From Staphylococcus succinus (GTDB lineage Bacteria > Bacillota > Bacilli > Staphylococcales > Staphylococcaceae): DNA of 64,000 bases. Positions 7,990 to 15,475 of this stretch are shown piece by piece. The translations under genes and the position numbers were made by a program. A model generated the notes under the pieces. The model saw nothing but the letters and a program-made list of their open reading frames with translations. It was not told the origin of the DNA and did not search any database. How positions within the stretch are numbered: position 1 is the stretch's first letter; the number at the start of each line of letters is the position of its first letter. Where the stretch lies: positions 62,001 through 126,000 of the forward strand of contig NZ_CP118976.1 of the NCBI RefSeq assembly GCF_029024945.1, written 5' to 3'.

Positions 7990-8020
7990 GTGAAGGCTGG
8001 CTCCAAGAGTCAGTCTTCAC
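7990..8020 (+). promoter_or_regulatory. Stem-loop between the peptide gene and the rest of the operon
   Basis: A 14-bp stem with a 3-nt loop (GTGAAGGCTGGCTC / GAGTCAGTCTTCAC, two G-U pairs) starts 4 bases after the peptide stop. It lacks a T-run. It may act as a partial terminator or RNA stabiliser that raises peptide mRNA over the downstream genes, a common device in peptide operons. Confidence 0.6.
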
Positions 8021-8047
8021 TCTTATAAAGTGAGGAAGCACATATAC

Positions 8048-8647
8048 ATGAATATTTTAAAGATAAATAGTTACTCTAAAATAGAAAGTATTTTTCTTTG
8101 TTTAGCACTTACAATACTTGCGGTATTTATTCTGAATGTAGGAAGCTTGTTTATGATTTTACTTCCAATTGCTAATGGTAATAAGCTTCAACTCATTGGG
8201 GCGGGTGTAAGTATGATATTGGGATTTATATTAATTCCAGTATTAGTTTTAAAATCTTTGATAGGTTTTAATTACAGTATTTTAAATATTTTTAATTTAA
8301 AGAGATTTTTAATATATACAATCATTATTTTCATAGTATTATCATTGTGTTCTATAAACATAGAAGAAATAATCCATCCTTTCATTGTGGCTACTTGTGA
8401 AGAATTTCTTTTTAGAGGGCTAATGTTTAGCTTGTTGTTAAATAAATTTACTAAATTCAAATCTATAGTTATTGGATCATTGATTTTTTCTTTACTACTA
8501 CACTTGAATGGAAATTTCGTAGGTAATTTTCTAACTAAGTTTCCTTCAAGCATAATTCTATATTTAGTAAGAGATAAATTTGGATTACCAGAAGCTATCA
8601 TAACGCATTGGCTATACAATTTGTTCATAACAAAATTATTATATTAG
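8048..8647 (+). CDS. CPBP family intramembrane metalloprotease
   Basis: 199 residues with about six membrane helices. All three motifs of the CPBP (Abi/CAAX-protease-like) family are intact: EEFLFRG at 118-124 (EExxxR), FSLLLH (FxxxH) and HWLYN (HxxxN). Members process peptides or prenyl proteins, or give immunity to bacteriocins. The ATG at 8048 follows GAGGAAG; an earlier in-frame GTG at 8030 has no ribosome site. Its place between a cationic micro-peptide and an ABC exporter suggests peptide maturation or self-protection. Confidence 0.8.
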   Translation: MNILKINSYSKIESIFLCLALTILAVFILNVGSLFMILLPIANGNKLQLIGAGVSMILGFILIPVLVLKSLIGFNYSILNIFNLKRFLIYTIIIFIVLSLCSINIEEIIHPFIVATCEEFLFRGLMFSLLLNKFTKFKSIVIGSLIFSLLLHLNGNFVGNFLTKFPSSIILYLVRDKFGLPEAIITHWLYNLFITKLLY

Positions 8648-8657
8648 GAGGCAAAAC

Positions 8658-9086
8658 ATGTTCTTAAAATATTTTTTGATAGCACTTAGTAATATTTTCA
8701 TATTTTCTATTGGAATATTATGGAATACACGTATGTCGTTGTTAGCATTTATTTTAATAGCATATTTATTGCCTATAATTCTCAATAATATTATTAATCT
8801 TTCTATAGAAAGTACACGTAATGTAAAAATTTATGTAATAACTTCTGGAATCACTACATTTTGTTATTTTATTTTCAGTATTTATTTCATTTCACGTCCT
8901 GGTTTTGATTATTTTATTTCTGAAAATCAAATAGACACAGGAAATGTTTCTATAGAGATTAATACAGGTTTGGCAAATATAGAACAATTAATCTTTGTAT
9001 TTTTATTAAATTTTATAGCTTTATTTTTAATAAGCCTATTTATTAGAAAGAAGGATTTAAATGTTAGAAATAAAAAATTTAAGTAA
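8658..9086 (+). CDS. Small integral membrane protein, 142 aa
   Basis: About four hydrophobic helices (near residues 5-22, 28-47, 58-80 and 108-127) with a polar loop between the third and fourth, and a basic C-terminus RKKDLNVRNKKFK. A strong TTAGGAGG precedes the ATG, 10 bases after the protease stop. Its 3' end overlaps the ABC ATPase start by 26 bases, so the genes are translationally coupled. No family is recognised; an immunity or transporter-accessory role would fit the context but is only inferred. Confidence 0.65.
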   Translation: MFLKYFLIALSNIFIFSIGILWNTRMSLLAFILIAYLLPIILNNIINLSIESTRNVKIYVITSGITTFCYFIFSIYFISRPGFDYFISENQIDTGNVSIEINTGLANIEQLIFVFLLNFIALFLISLFIRKKDLNVRNKKFK

Positions 9087-9942
9087 AAAATTTAAAAAAA
9101 ACGACAGGTATTCACTTAAAGATGTAAGCTTCAAAGTGGAACAAGGAGAGATAGTTGGATTAATAGGAAAAAATGGTGCTGGTAAAACCACACTAATGAA
9201 ACTTATAGCTAAAGCAATCAAACCAACTAGCGGGGATGTACTAATTAACGAAAAGAGTATATTAACTACGTCAAATGGACTTCAGAATTTTGGATTTATG
9301 ATTGAGAGTGCATTATTTAATCATCTGAATGCGCTAGATCATTTAAAATATTTCATTAGTTTAAATGGAAAAGAAACACATTATCAAAACATTGAAGAAG
9401 TATTAAAACTTGTTGATTTGTGGGAGAAACGAAAAGTAAATCCTAACAATTTTTCATTCGGTATGAAACAAAGACTTTCATTAGCAGTTTGTTTAGTAAC
9501 AGAACCCAAGATACTCATATTAGATGAACCATTTGTAGGTTTAGACCCTAATGGTGTAGAAAAATTAATTTCTACATTACAACAATGGGTGCAAAAGCAA
9601 GATACAGCTATAATTATTTCTAGTCATCAACTAAGTGAATTAGAAGCAATTTGCAATCGTTATTTATTTATAGATAACGGAGAGCTAAAAGAAGATTTTA
9701 ATTCCGAAAAAAATGACGGAACCATAATAGAATTGAACAAAGATTTTGTTCTAACTTCTGTTTTTAAAGAGAAGTATAAAGATTATATCGCGATAACTTC
9801 TGCAAATAATGTTATTGAAGTAACGACTAAAAAAGATATTTTAAATGAGTTGCTTTCAGATTTAATACAAGAATATAAAATATTAAGCATAAAAGATAAA
9901 AAAGACTACATACATCAAAAATTCAAAGGAGAAAATAGATAG
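9061..9942 (+). CDS. ABC transporter ATP-binding protein
   Basis: 293 residues. Walker A GKNGAGKTT near residue 36, Q-loop region FGFMIESALF, signature FSFGMKQRLSLA (a variant of LSGGQ), Walker B ILILDEPF followed by VGLDP, and the switch histidine in ISSHQ. The subfamily is the bacitracin/lantibiotic-export type (BcrA/CcmA-like). The C-terminal 80 residues beyond the core are typical of this group. AGAAAGAAGG precedes the ATG. It pairs with the permease that starts one base after its stop. Confidence 0.9.
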   Translation: MLEIKNLSKKFKKNDRYSLKDVSFKVEQGEIVGLIGKNGAGKTTLMKLIAKAIKPTSGDVLINEKSILTTSNGLQNFGFMIESALFNHLNALDHLKYFISLNGKETHYQNIEEVLKLVDLWEKRKVNPNNFSFGMKQRLSLAVCLVTEPKILILDEPFVGLDPNGVEKLISTLQQWVQKQDTAIIISSHQLSELEAICNRYLFIDNGELKEDFNSEKNDGTIIELNKDFVLTSVFKEKYKDYIAITSANNVIEVTTKKDILNELLSDLIQEYKILSIKDKKDYIHQKFKGENR

Positions 9943-9943
9943 T

Positions 9944-10699
9944 ATGGTAAAATTTAAACCTATTTTTTTAAATTTACTTAAAATGAAGGCTTCATGGCTT
10001 TATCTAGCGTTCGGTATGTTTCCATTAATACTTTTTATCGTAGCTTTCTTTAATACTAATTTTATGCAGTTAAGTGGAGAGAAGCATGCTTTAAGTTTCT
10101 TAGAGTTCTTTTCATCTGTATTTGTGATACAAAACAATGCTGTTATTCCTTTAGTTATATTAACTTATATTATTGGACTTAATTTTTACTCTGAAAAGGT
10201 TAAAGGGCAACTGTATTTCTACAAAGATCTTCATAGAGCAAAATTATTTAATAGTAAATTACTTTCTCTAATATATTTATACTTAATTTTTATATTAATA
10301 CTTTTGATTAGTTCTTTAATACTATACTATTTCCACATCAATAACATGGAATTATCTGCACATAGAGTCTTTCCATCTAATATGAGTGATTTACAGTACG
10401 TTATCATAGAATTTTTAGGTACGTTTTGTATACAAATATTATGTATTATGTTAGCAGTCTTACTTTCTATTAATTTACCAAATGGTTACACGATATTAGG
10501 GGTCTTAGCTTTCTTTATCATAAGTTCTATTGCTCCATTTTTAAAATCATTAAAATTCATATTTCCAAATGGGTATCAAGAACAGTATACAAACTCTAAT
10601 TTTGGCAGTGTATTTATTTTAATTATAGGTATATTTTTGGCATACACTTTAATATTTTATGCGATTAGTGTATACAAATATAAAAAACTTGAATTTTAA
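9944..10699 (+). CDS. ABC transporter permease
   Basis: 251 residues with six predicted membrane helices and short loops, the layout of ABC-2 type permeases that partner BcrA-like ATPases. AAAGGAG lies 15-20 bases upstream, inside the end of the ATPase gene. It probably dimerises and exports, or removes from the membrane, the peptide of this operon; this is inference from context. Confidence 0.8.
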   Translation: MVKFKPIFLNLLKMKASWLYLAFGMFPLILFIVAFFNTNFMQLSGEKHALSFLEFFSSVFVIQNNAVIPLVILTYIIGLNFYSEKVKGQLYFYKDLHRAKLFNSKLLSLIYLYLIFILILLISSLILYYFHINNMELSAHRVFPSNMSDLQYVIIEFLGTFCIQILCIMLAVLLSINLPNGYTILGVLAFFIISSIAPFLKSLKFIFPNGYQEQYTNSNFGSVFILIIGIFLAYTLIFYAISVYKYKKLEF

Positions 10700-10712
10700 G
10701 GAGATGTTACTT

Positions 10713-10889
10713 ATGAAAATTAGAGATTATATTTCACAAGTAAAAGAAAATGTACTGAACATGGAAGTTAAGTCTAAGAGCTTTGTTATAATGATAGTTT
10801 CTATAATTATTTTAAGTATTGTTTTCACACCGTTTATCGGTGTGCCAGCAGGATTCATTATTGGCTCATATTCATACTCAAAACATTGA
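10713..10889 (+). CDS. 58-residue membrane peptide closing the operon
   Basis: The ATG at 10713 follows AAGGAGATG at good spacing, 14 bases after the permease stop. Residues 1-22 are charged and amphipathic (MKIRDYISQVKENVLNMEVK); residues 23-50 form one or two hydrophobic segments with FIGVPAGFIIGS. No Cys. It could be an immunity peptide, a transporter subunit or a second secreted peptide. A terminator follows 30 bases later, closing the six-gene unit. Confidence 0.6.
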   Translation: MKIRDYISQVKENVLNMEVKSKSFVIMIVSIIILSIVFTPFIGVPAGFIIGSYSYSKH

Positions 10890-10918
10890 TAACTTATTTA
10901 TAACAATACTTCTATAAT

Positions 10919-10964
10919 AAAAAACTGATTGATATTGTGAAATAAATGCAGCAATCAGTTTTTT
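10919..10964 (+). terminator. Terminator of the peptide/ABC operon
   Basis: AAAAAACTGATTG and CAATCAGTTTTTT form a 13-bp stem with a 20-nt loop and a T-run on the 3' side, 30 bases after the last gene. Confidence 0.8.
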
Positions 10965-11040
10965 ATGTTGAATATAGACAACAATAAAAGAAGCGTAGCT
11001 AATATAATTAAATAAGATTAAAATATTTTGTTTTATATAA

Positions 11041-11078
11041 AAGTAGTACGCTAAAATGACATTTTTAGCGTACTACTT
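11041..11078 (-). terminator. Terminator after the PfpI gene
   Basis: A perfect 16-bp inverted repeat (arms 11041-11056 and 11063-11078, loop TGACAT) just beyond the stop of the minus-strand PfpI gene at 11097. Confidence 0.75.
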
Positions 11079-11096
11079 AAAAGCGTTATTAAATTA

Positions 11097-11609
11097 TTAT
11101 TTAAGTGAATTTATAATTGCTTCGTTAAACGCATTAAGGTCATCTGGTGTTCTACTAGTTATTATGTTGCCATCAATAACAACAGGTTGTTCTAATATTT
11201 GTGCACCAGCATTTTTCAAATCTTTTCTAACAGAAATGAAACTTGTAAGTTGTTTGCCTTGAATAAGGTCCGTATCTATTAATAACTGAGGTCCGTGACA
11301 GATAGCAAAAGAAGGTTTATCTTCTTCTAAAAAGTGTTTAGTAAATAAACCAAATCTTCCTTTTTCATCACCACGTAGCAAATCTGGAGAAAATCCACCA
11401 GGTAAAAGTAAGCCATCAAAGTTTGATGGAATTGCATCCTCAATACCTTGATCAACTTTGTATTCTGTACCATGCTTGCCTATTACAACTTGCTTGTTGT
11501 CTTCACTAATAATTGTTAAAGTATGTCCTTCATTTTTTAAAGATTCTTCAGGACTAGTTAATTCAATATCCTCGAATTGATCGGTAACTAATACAGCTAT
11601 ATTTGCCAT
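11097..11609 (-). CDS. DJ-1/PfpI family protein (type 1 glutamine amidotransferase-like)
   Basis: 170 residues, full length for the small PfpI proteins. The nucleophile elbow AICHGP puts Cys at 104 with His next to it, and an acidic partner is present in FEDIE near residue 12-16. LLLPGGFSPDLLRGD and TSRTPDDLNAFN are family hallmarks, and the protein closely resembles the staphylococcal general stress/PfpI protein. Related enzymes act as glyoxalases, chaperones or deglycases. AAAGGAGAG precedes the ATG. It lies beside two HxlR regulators and an aldehyde dehydrogenase, in keeping with a carbonyl-stress role. Confidence 0.9.
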   Translation of the reverse strand: MANIAVLVTDQFEDIELTSPEESLKNEGHTLTIISEDNKQVVIGKHGTEYKVDQGIEDAIPSNFDGLLLPGGFSPDLLRGDEKGRFGLFTKHFLEEDKPSFAICHGPQLLIDTDLIQGKQLTSFISVRKDLKNAGAQILEQPVVIDGNIITSRTPDDLNAFNEAIINSLK

Positions 11610-11669
11610 AATATCTCTCCTTTATTTTGCTTATATATATTACTCTACAAGAAATAAGACATAAAAAAA

Positions 11670-11692
11670 ATAACGCACAATTTTGTGCGTTA
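11670..11692 (-). terminator. Terminator after the HxlR genes
   Basis: ATAACGCACAA/TTGTGCGTTAT hairpin with a T-run on the minus strand, starting within a few bases of the stop of the regulator gene. It separates the HxlR pair from the PfpI gene. Confidence 0.75.
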
Positions 11693-11695
11693 TCT

Positions 11696-12091
11696 TCAAT
11701 CATCAGAAATATTATATTTAGGAGTTAACTTTAACGCGTCAATTCTTTGCTCTCCCCAGTCATACATGGCATCAATAATAGGTATTAAACTCTCTCCAAT
11801 TGATGTCAAAACATAAAATGTATATTTACGATGATTGATTGTTTCATTATATCTATAAATCACTCCATCTTCTTCTAATTCTCTTAACTGTTTAGTTAAG
11901 ATACGATGTGTAATCTTAGGCAATAAACGCATTAACTCATTAAAGTGATAAGCACCTTCATGGCCTAAATGGTATAAAATAACAATCTTCCATTTTCCAC
12001 TAATAATTGAAAGTGTATACTCTTTAGAACAACTATAATCTCCATTTAGTAATCTTTTTTTAACATCTTCTCTAATATTTAGTTTTTCCAT
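11696..12091 (-). CDS. HxlR-family transcriptional regulator 1
   Basis: 131 residues. A winged helix of the HxlR type: Cys in DYSCSKEYTLSIISGKWKIV near residue 20, then HFNELMRLLPKITHRILTKQ (recognition helix region) and LEEDGVIYR. Single-Cys HxlR proteins such as YodB and HypR of B. subtilis sense electrophiles by thiol modification. The ATG at 12091 lies 2 bases after the stop of the second HxlR gene, with its TAGGAG inside that gene, so translation is coupled. Confidence 0.88.
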   Translation of the reverse strand: MEKLNIREDVKKRLLNGDYSCSKEYTLSIISGKWKIVILYHLGHEGAYHFNELMRLLPKITHRILTKQLRELEEDGVIYRYNETINHRKYTFYVLTSIGESLIPIIDAMYDWGEQRIDALKLTPKYNISDD

Positions 12092-12092
12092 T

Positions 12093-12452
12093 TTAATCTC
12101 CTATTTTTTTATAATTATATACATGAATGCCCCATTTATATAACTCTTCAGCTAAAGGTTTTAAAGATTCTCCTAGTTCGGTTAATGTATATTCAACTTT
12201 AGGAGGCATGACCGGATAAATCGTACGTGTGACAAGCGCATCTTTTTCTAATTCTTTTAATTGATTAATTAATACACGTTGATGTGCGTTAGGAATAGCT
12301 TTTTCAATTTGATTTAAACGTAATGGTGCGCCACGTAATAACTCCCATACAATCATAAGTTTCCATTTTCCGCCAATGATACTTAGTGCAAGCTCTTTTT
12401 CGCAATTAAAGCTTTGATTTTTAAACTCTATCAATTTGTTCAATCCTTTCAT
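12093..12452 (-). CDS. HxlR-family transcriptional regulator 2
   Basis: 119 residues with the same fold: NCEKELALSIIGGKWKLMIV (Cys near residue 15), LNQIEKAIPNAHQRVLINQ, LEKDALVTR and PPKVEYTLTELG. It is first in a two-regulator operon divergent from an aldehyde dehydrogenase. The ATG at 12452 has no clear ribosome site; an AAAGGA lies inside codons 2-3, so the TTG at codon 7 is a possible true start. A palindrome in the divergent gap at 12500-12511 is a candidate binding site. Confidence 0.87.
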   Translation of the reverse strand: MKGLNKLIEFKNQSFNCEKELALSIIGGKWKLMIVWELLRGAPLRLNQIEKAIPNAHQRVLINQLKELEKDALVTRTIYPVMPPKVEYTLTELGESLKPLAEELYKWGIHVYNYKKIGD

Positions 12453-12499
12453 AATCTATACTGTTAAAATAATCAGTATATCTATTTTTACACTGTATT

Positions 12500-12511
12500 T
12501 ACTATATAGTA
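12500..12511. promoter_or_regulatory. Candidate HxlR operator
   Basis: The perfect 12-bp palindrome TACTATATAGTA lies in the 97-base gap between the divergent HxlR and aldehyde dehydrogenase genes. It resembles the TACT-N4-AGTA pattern of YodB-type sites. It may control both directions. Confidence 0.5.
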
Positions 12512-12549
12512 CATAGGCATTATATTATAACAAAAAGGAGGTCGTTATT

Positions 12550-13974
12550 ATGAATAAATTATTTATTAACGGGCAATTTGTAGAAAGTGATTCTACGAAT
12601 CAATTATCAGTTATTAATCCTGTTACAGAAGAAATTATTGATACAGTCACTTTAGCTAATGAAAAAGATACGAAAAAAGCAATCAATGGCGCCAAAGAGG
12701 CACAATTGAAATGGGAAAAAGTTAATATTGTTAAAAGAGCTAAAATTGTTCAAGATTTAGCTGAGGAATTGGAAAAATATAAACATGAATTGGCTGAAAT
12801 TTATGTTGAAGAACAAGGTAAACCACTATATGCAGCAATAGGTGAAATAGAGAAATCTATTGAGTATATTAATTACATGTGTAGTTTAGCTAGAAAAAAT
12901 AATGGTGAAGTTTTACAAAGTGAAGTTGAAAACGAGACAATTATATTAACTAAAAAGCCTGTAGGTAATACTGCTGGTATCATTCCTTGGAATGCGCCTA
13001 TCTTTGTTTTAATACGGAAACTTATTCCTGCTTTAGTTACTGGTTGTTCTATTGTTATAAAACCAAGCGAAGAGACACCCTTTGGCGCGTTTAAAATTGC
13101 TGAATATATTCAAAAGACTGACATTCCAAATGGCTTAGTCCAAATTATAACAGGGACAGGTTCAGAAGTTGGTAACTTATTATCACAAAGCGAAGACATT
13201 GACTTGATTTCAATTACAGGTAGTACTGGTGCCGGTAAATCAGTTATGGCAAGCGCAGCAAATAATGTGAAAGGCGTGAACTTGGAACTAGGCGGTAAAG
13301 CCCCTGCAATTGTTACGAAGAATGCCGATATTGAAAAAGCAGCTAGTTATATTGTACAGGCAAGAATTAATAACAGCGGTCAGGTATGTACATGTCCTGA
13401 ACGTATCTATGTAGCCAAAGATATATTTGCTGAATTTATAACACTCGTTAAAGACAAAATGAATAAAGTTCGTCCTGGAGATCCCTATGATAAGGATACG
13501 ACAATGGGTCCTATTATTAATCACAAACAATTAGACGCTATAAACGAAAAAGTACAAACTGCAGTAGCTGAAGGTGCCACGATAGAATTAGGCGGTCATA
13601 TCATAGATAGGAAAGGTTTCTTCTACGCACCAACAATTTTAACCAACCTTTCCAAAGATTCTATAGTTATGAAAGAAGAAATTTTTGGACCTGTACTTCC
13701 GATTGTAAGTTTTGAAAACTTTGAAGAAGTATTAGATGAAGCAAATAATTCTGATTATGGCCTTTCTTCTTATGTTTTTACAGAAAACCTAAAAGAAGCT
13801 ATGGTAGCTAGTGAAAGACTAAAATTCGGTGAAGTTTATGTTAACTGTGAAGCTGAAGAAGCTATTGTTGGCTATCATGCGGGATGGCGTCAATCAGGTC
13901 TTGGTGGTGCAGATGGTGTAAATGGTTTTGACGAATATTTAAATACAACTGTAACTTATATTCGATATGAGTAA
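12550..13974 (+). CDS. Aldehyde dehydrogenase (AldA/lactaldehyde dehydrogenase-like)
   Basis: 474 residues, usual length for the NAD(P)-dependent family. Seen: IIPWNAPIFVLIRKLIPALV, IKPSEETPFGA, the NAD loop SITGSTGAGKSVM, general base Glu 246 in NLELGGK, and nucleophile Cys 280 in NNSGQVCTCPERIYV; EEIFGPVLPIVSF closes the core. NSGQVCxCxER is shared with E. coli AldA, which oxidises lactaldehyde and glycolaldehyde. AAAAAGGAGG precedes the ATG. Divergence from two thiol-sensing HxlR regulators suggests induction by reactive aldehydes. Confidence 0.9.
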   Translation: MNKLFINGQFVESDSTNQLSVINPVTEEIIDTVTLANEKDTKKAINGAKEAQLKWEKVNIVKRAKIVQDLAEELEKYKHELAEIYVEEQGKPLYAAIGEIEKSIEYINYMCSLARKNNGEVLQSEVENETIILTKKPVGNTAGIIPWNAPIFVLIRKLIPALVTGCSIVIKPSEETPFGAFKIAEYIQKTDIPNGLVQIITGTGSEVGNLLSQSEDIDLISITGSTGAGKSVMASAANNVKGVNLELGGKAPAIVTKNADIEKAASYIVQARINNSGQVCTCPERIYVAKDIFAEFITLVKDKMNKVRPGDPYDKDTTMGPIINHKQLDAINEKVQTAVAEGATIELGGHIIDRKGFFYAPTILTNLSKDSIVMKEEIFGPVLPIVSFENFEEVLDEANNSDYGLSSYVFTENLKEAMVASERLKFGEVYVNCEAEEAIVGYHAGWRQSGLGGADGVNGFDEYLNTTVTYIRYE

Positions 13975-14145
13975 ATCAATATTAAAGTTATGCACATACC
14001 TTATCTAAAATAAAATATACAAGACGTTTGTTAAATTGATTAGCTGATCTCGTTGGTGTTAAGTATAAAGCATAAGTATATAGAACTATAAAAAGTATGC
14101 AGACTAGCAAAAACACAGTTTGACAATGTAGTTAAAGATAAATAA

Positions 14146-14178
14146 AAAATGATGCCCATATGATATGGGCATCATTTT
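14146..14178. terminator. Bidirectional terminator between aldehyde and alcohol dehydrogenase genes
   Basis: Stem AAATGATGCCCATA/TATGGGCATCATTT with a 3-4 nt loop, flanked by A- and T-runs. It lies between two convergent genes and can serve both. Confidence 0.8.
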
Positions 14179-14186
14179 CTATAATA

Positions 14187-15227
14187 TTACATTGTACTTA
14201 TATCAATTACAAAACGATATTTAACATCTGAAGATAAGACTCTCTCATATGCTTCATCAATTTGATCAGCTGAAATGACTTCAATTTGAGGTTCAATATT
14301 GTGTTTTGAACAAAAGTCTAGCATTTCCTGAGTCTCTCTAATACCACCAATAGCTGAACCAGCAAATGATCTACGATGACCAATTAAATTGGCAACACGT
14401 AATGATATAGGTTCTGCTGGCGCTCCAACATTAACAATTGTGCCATCTAACGCTAATAATTTAAGATAATCATCTAATTTTAGGTTAGCACTTACTGTAT
14501 TAATAATTAAGTCAAATGAGCTTGCAAGTTGTTCGAACGTTGCTTCATCACTTGTTGCATAATAATGTGATGCGCCTAATTTCAAACCGTCTTCTTTTTT
14601 ATTTAATGTTCTTGATAATACCGTTACATCAGCACCCATAGCATGTGCAATTTGAACAGCCATGTGTCCAAGTCCACCCATACCTATTACCGCTACCTTT
14701 TTACCTTCATATGCTTTCCAATGATTTAAAGGCGAATAAGTCGTAATACCAGCACAGAGTAAAGGTGCAGCAGCATCTAAACCAATATTGTCAGGAATAC
14801 GTAGTACAAAGTCTTCATGTACGACGATATGAGTTGAGTATCCACCTTGCGTTGGTTCACCATATCTATCTGTACCTGCATATGTACCGACATTTCCTTT
14901 TAAACAGTATTGTTCTTCACCGTTTTGGCAATGTTCACATTCTCCACAAGAATCTACCATGCAACCAACACCGACACGGTCATCTATTTGATATTTACTT
15001 ACTTCAGAACCGACTTCTTTAACAATACCAGCGATTTCATGACCTGGGACTAATGGATAATGAACAGGTCCCCATTCTCCATGTGCAGTGTGAATATCAG
15101 AATGGCAGATTCCTGCGTATTTAATTTCTATCAAAATATCGTGTGTATCAAGGTCACGTCTTTTAATTTCTGTAGCGTAAAAATCAGAATCTGGACTATT
15201 TACAGCTCTAGCTTTGGCATTTATCAT
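14187..15227 (-). CDS. Zinc-dependent alcohol dehydrogenase, cinnamyl-alcohol-dehydrogenase type
   Basis: 346 residues. Catalytic zinc ligands in AGICHSDIHTAHGEW and PGHEIAG; structural zinc cysteines in CGECEHCQNGEEQYC; the NAD(P) fold motif GMGGLGHMAVQIAHAMGA. This is the YahK/CAD-like branch of the MDR superfamily, which usually reduces aldehydes with NADPH. GGAGGAA precedes the ATG. It has a close relative at 52539-53597, and both promoters share the same unusual MerR-type design. Likely role: aldehyde detoxification. Confidence 0.9.
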   Translation of the reverse strand: MINAKARAVNSPDSDFYATEIKRRDLDTHDILIEIKYAGICHSDIHTAHGEWGPVHYPLVPGHEIAGIVKEVGSEVSKYQIDDRVGVGCMVDSCGECEHCQNGEEQYCLKGNVGTYAGTDRYGEPTQGGYSTHIVVHEDFVLRIPDNIGLDAAAPLLCAGITTYSPLNHWKAYEGKKVAVIGMGGLGHMAVQIAHAMGADVTVLSRTLNKKEDGLKLGASHYYATSDEATFEQLASSFDLIINTVSANLKLDDYLKLLALDGTIVNVGAPAEPISLRVANLIGHRRSFAGSAIGGIRETQEMLDFCSKHNIEPQIEVISADQIDEAYERVLSSDVKYRFVIDISTM

Positions 15228-15285
15228 AAATTAATTCCTCCATTATTTTACAATAGAATATTTTCATTAATATTCTTCATTGCTT

Positions 15286-15316
15286 ATCATAGACCCTGGA
15301 GTGGACTCTAGGTCAA
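15286..15316 (-). promoter_or_regulatory. MerR-type promoter of the alcohol dehydrogenase gene
   Basis: On the minus strand TTGACC (15316-15311), a 19-bp spacer and TATGAT (15291-15286). The spacer is filled by an interrupted palindrome (TAGAGT-CC-ACTCCA, 15292-15314 overall). An over-long 19-bp spacer with a central dyad is the hallmark of promoters activated by MerR-family proteins (AdhR/NmlR type). No MerR gene is present in the window. Confidence 0.7.
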
Positions 15317-15475
15317 TAGAAATGACTTTTCGTATTAATTTAATGTATGCACTTAGATAACAAATAATTAAAAGTGCGAGCATTATAAAACAATACTGTT
15401 TATTTAGACGATGATTATATTGATATTCATTCTATCGATATGGCAAAATGTATGTATTACCATAAGGGGTGTTAT

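Noticed and set aside
8048..10889. Lanthipeptide or sactipeptide cluster
   Set aside because: No LanB/C/M, radical SAM or C39 peptidase gene, and the small peptide lacks Cys, Ser and Thr.
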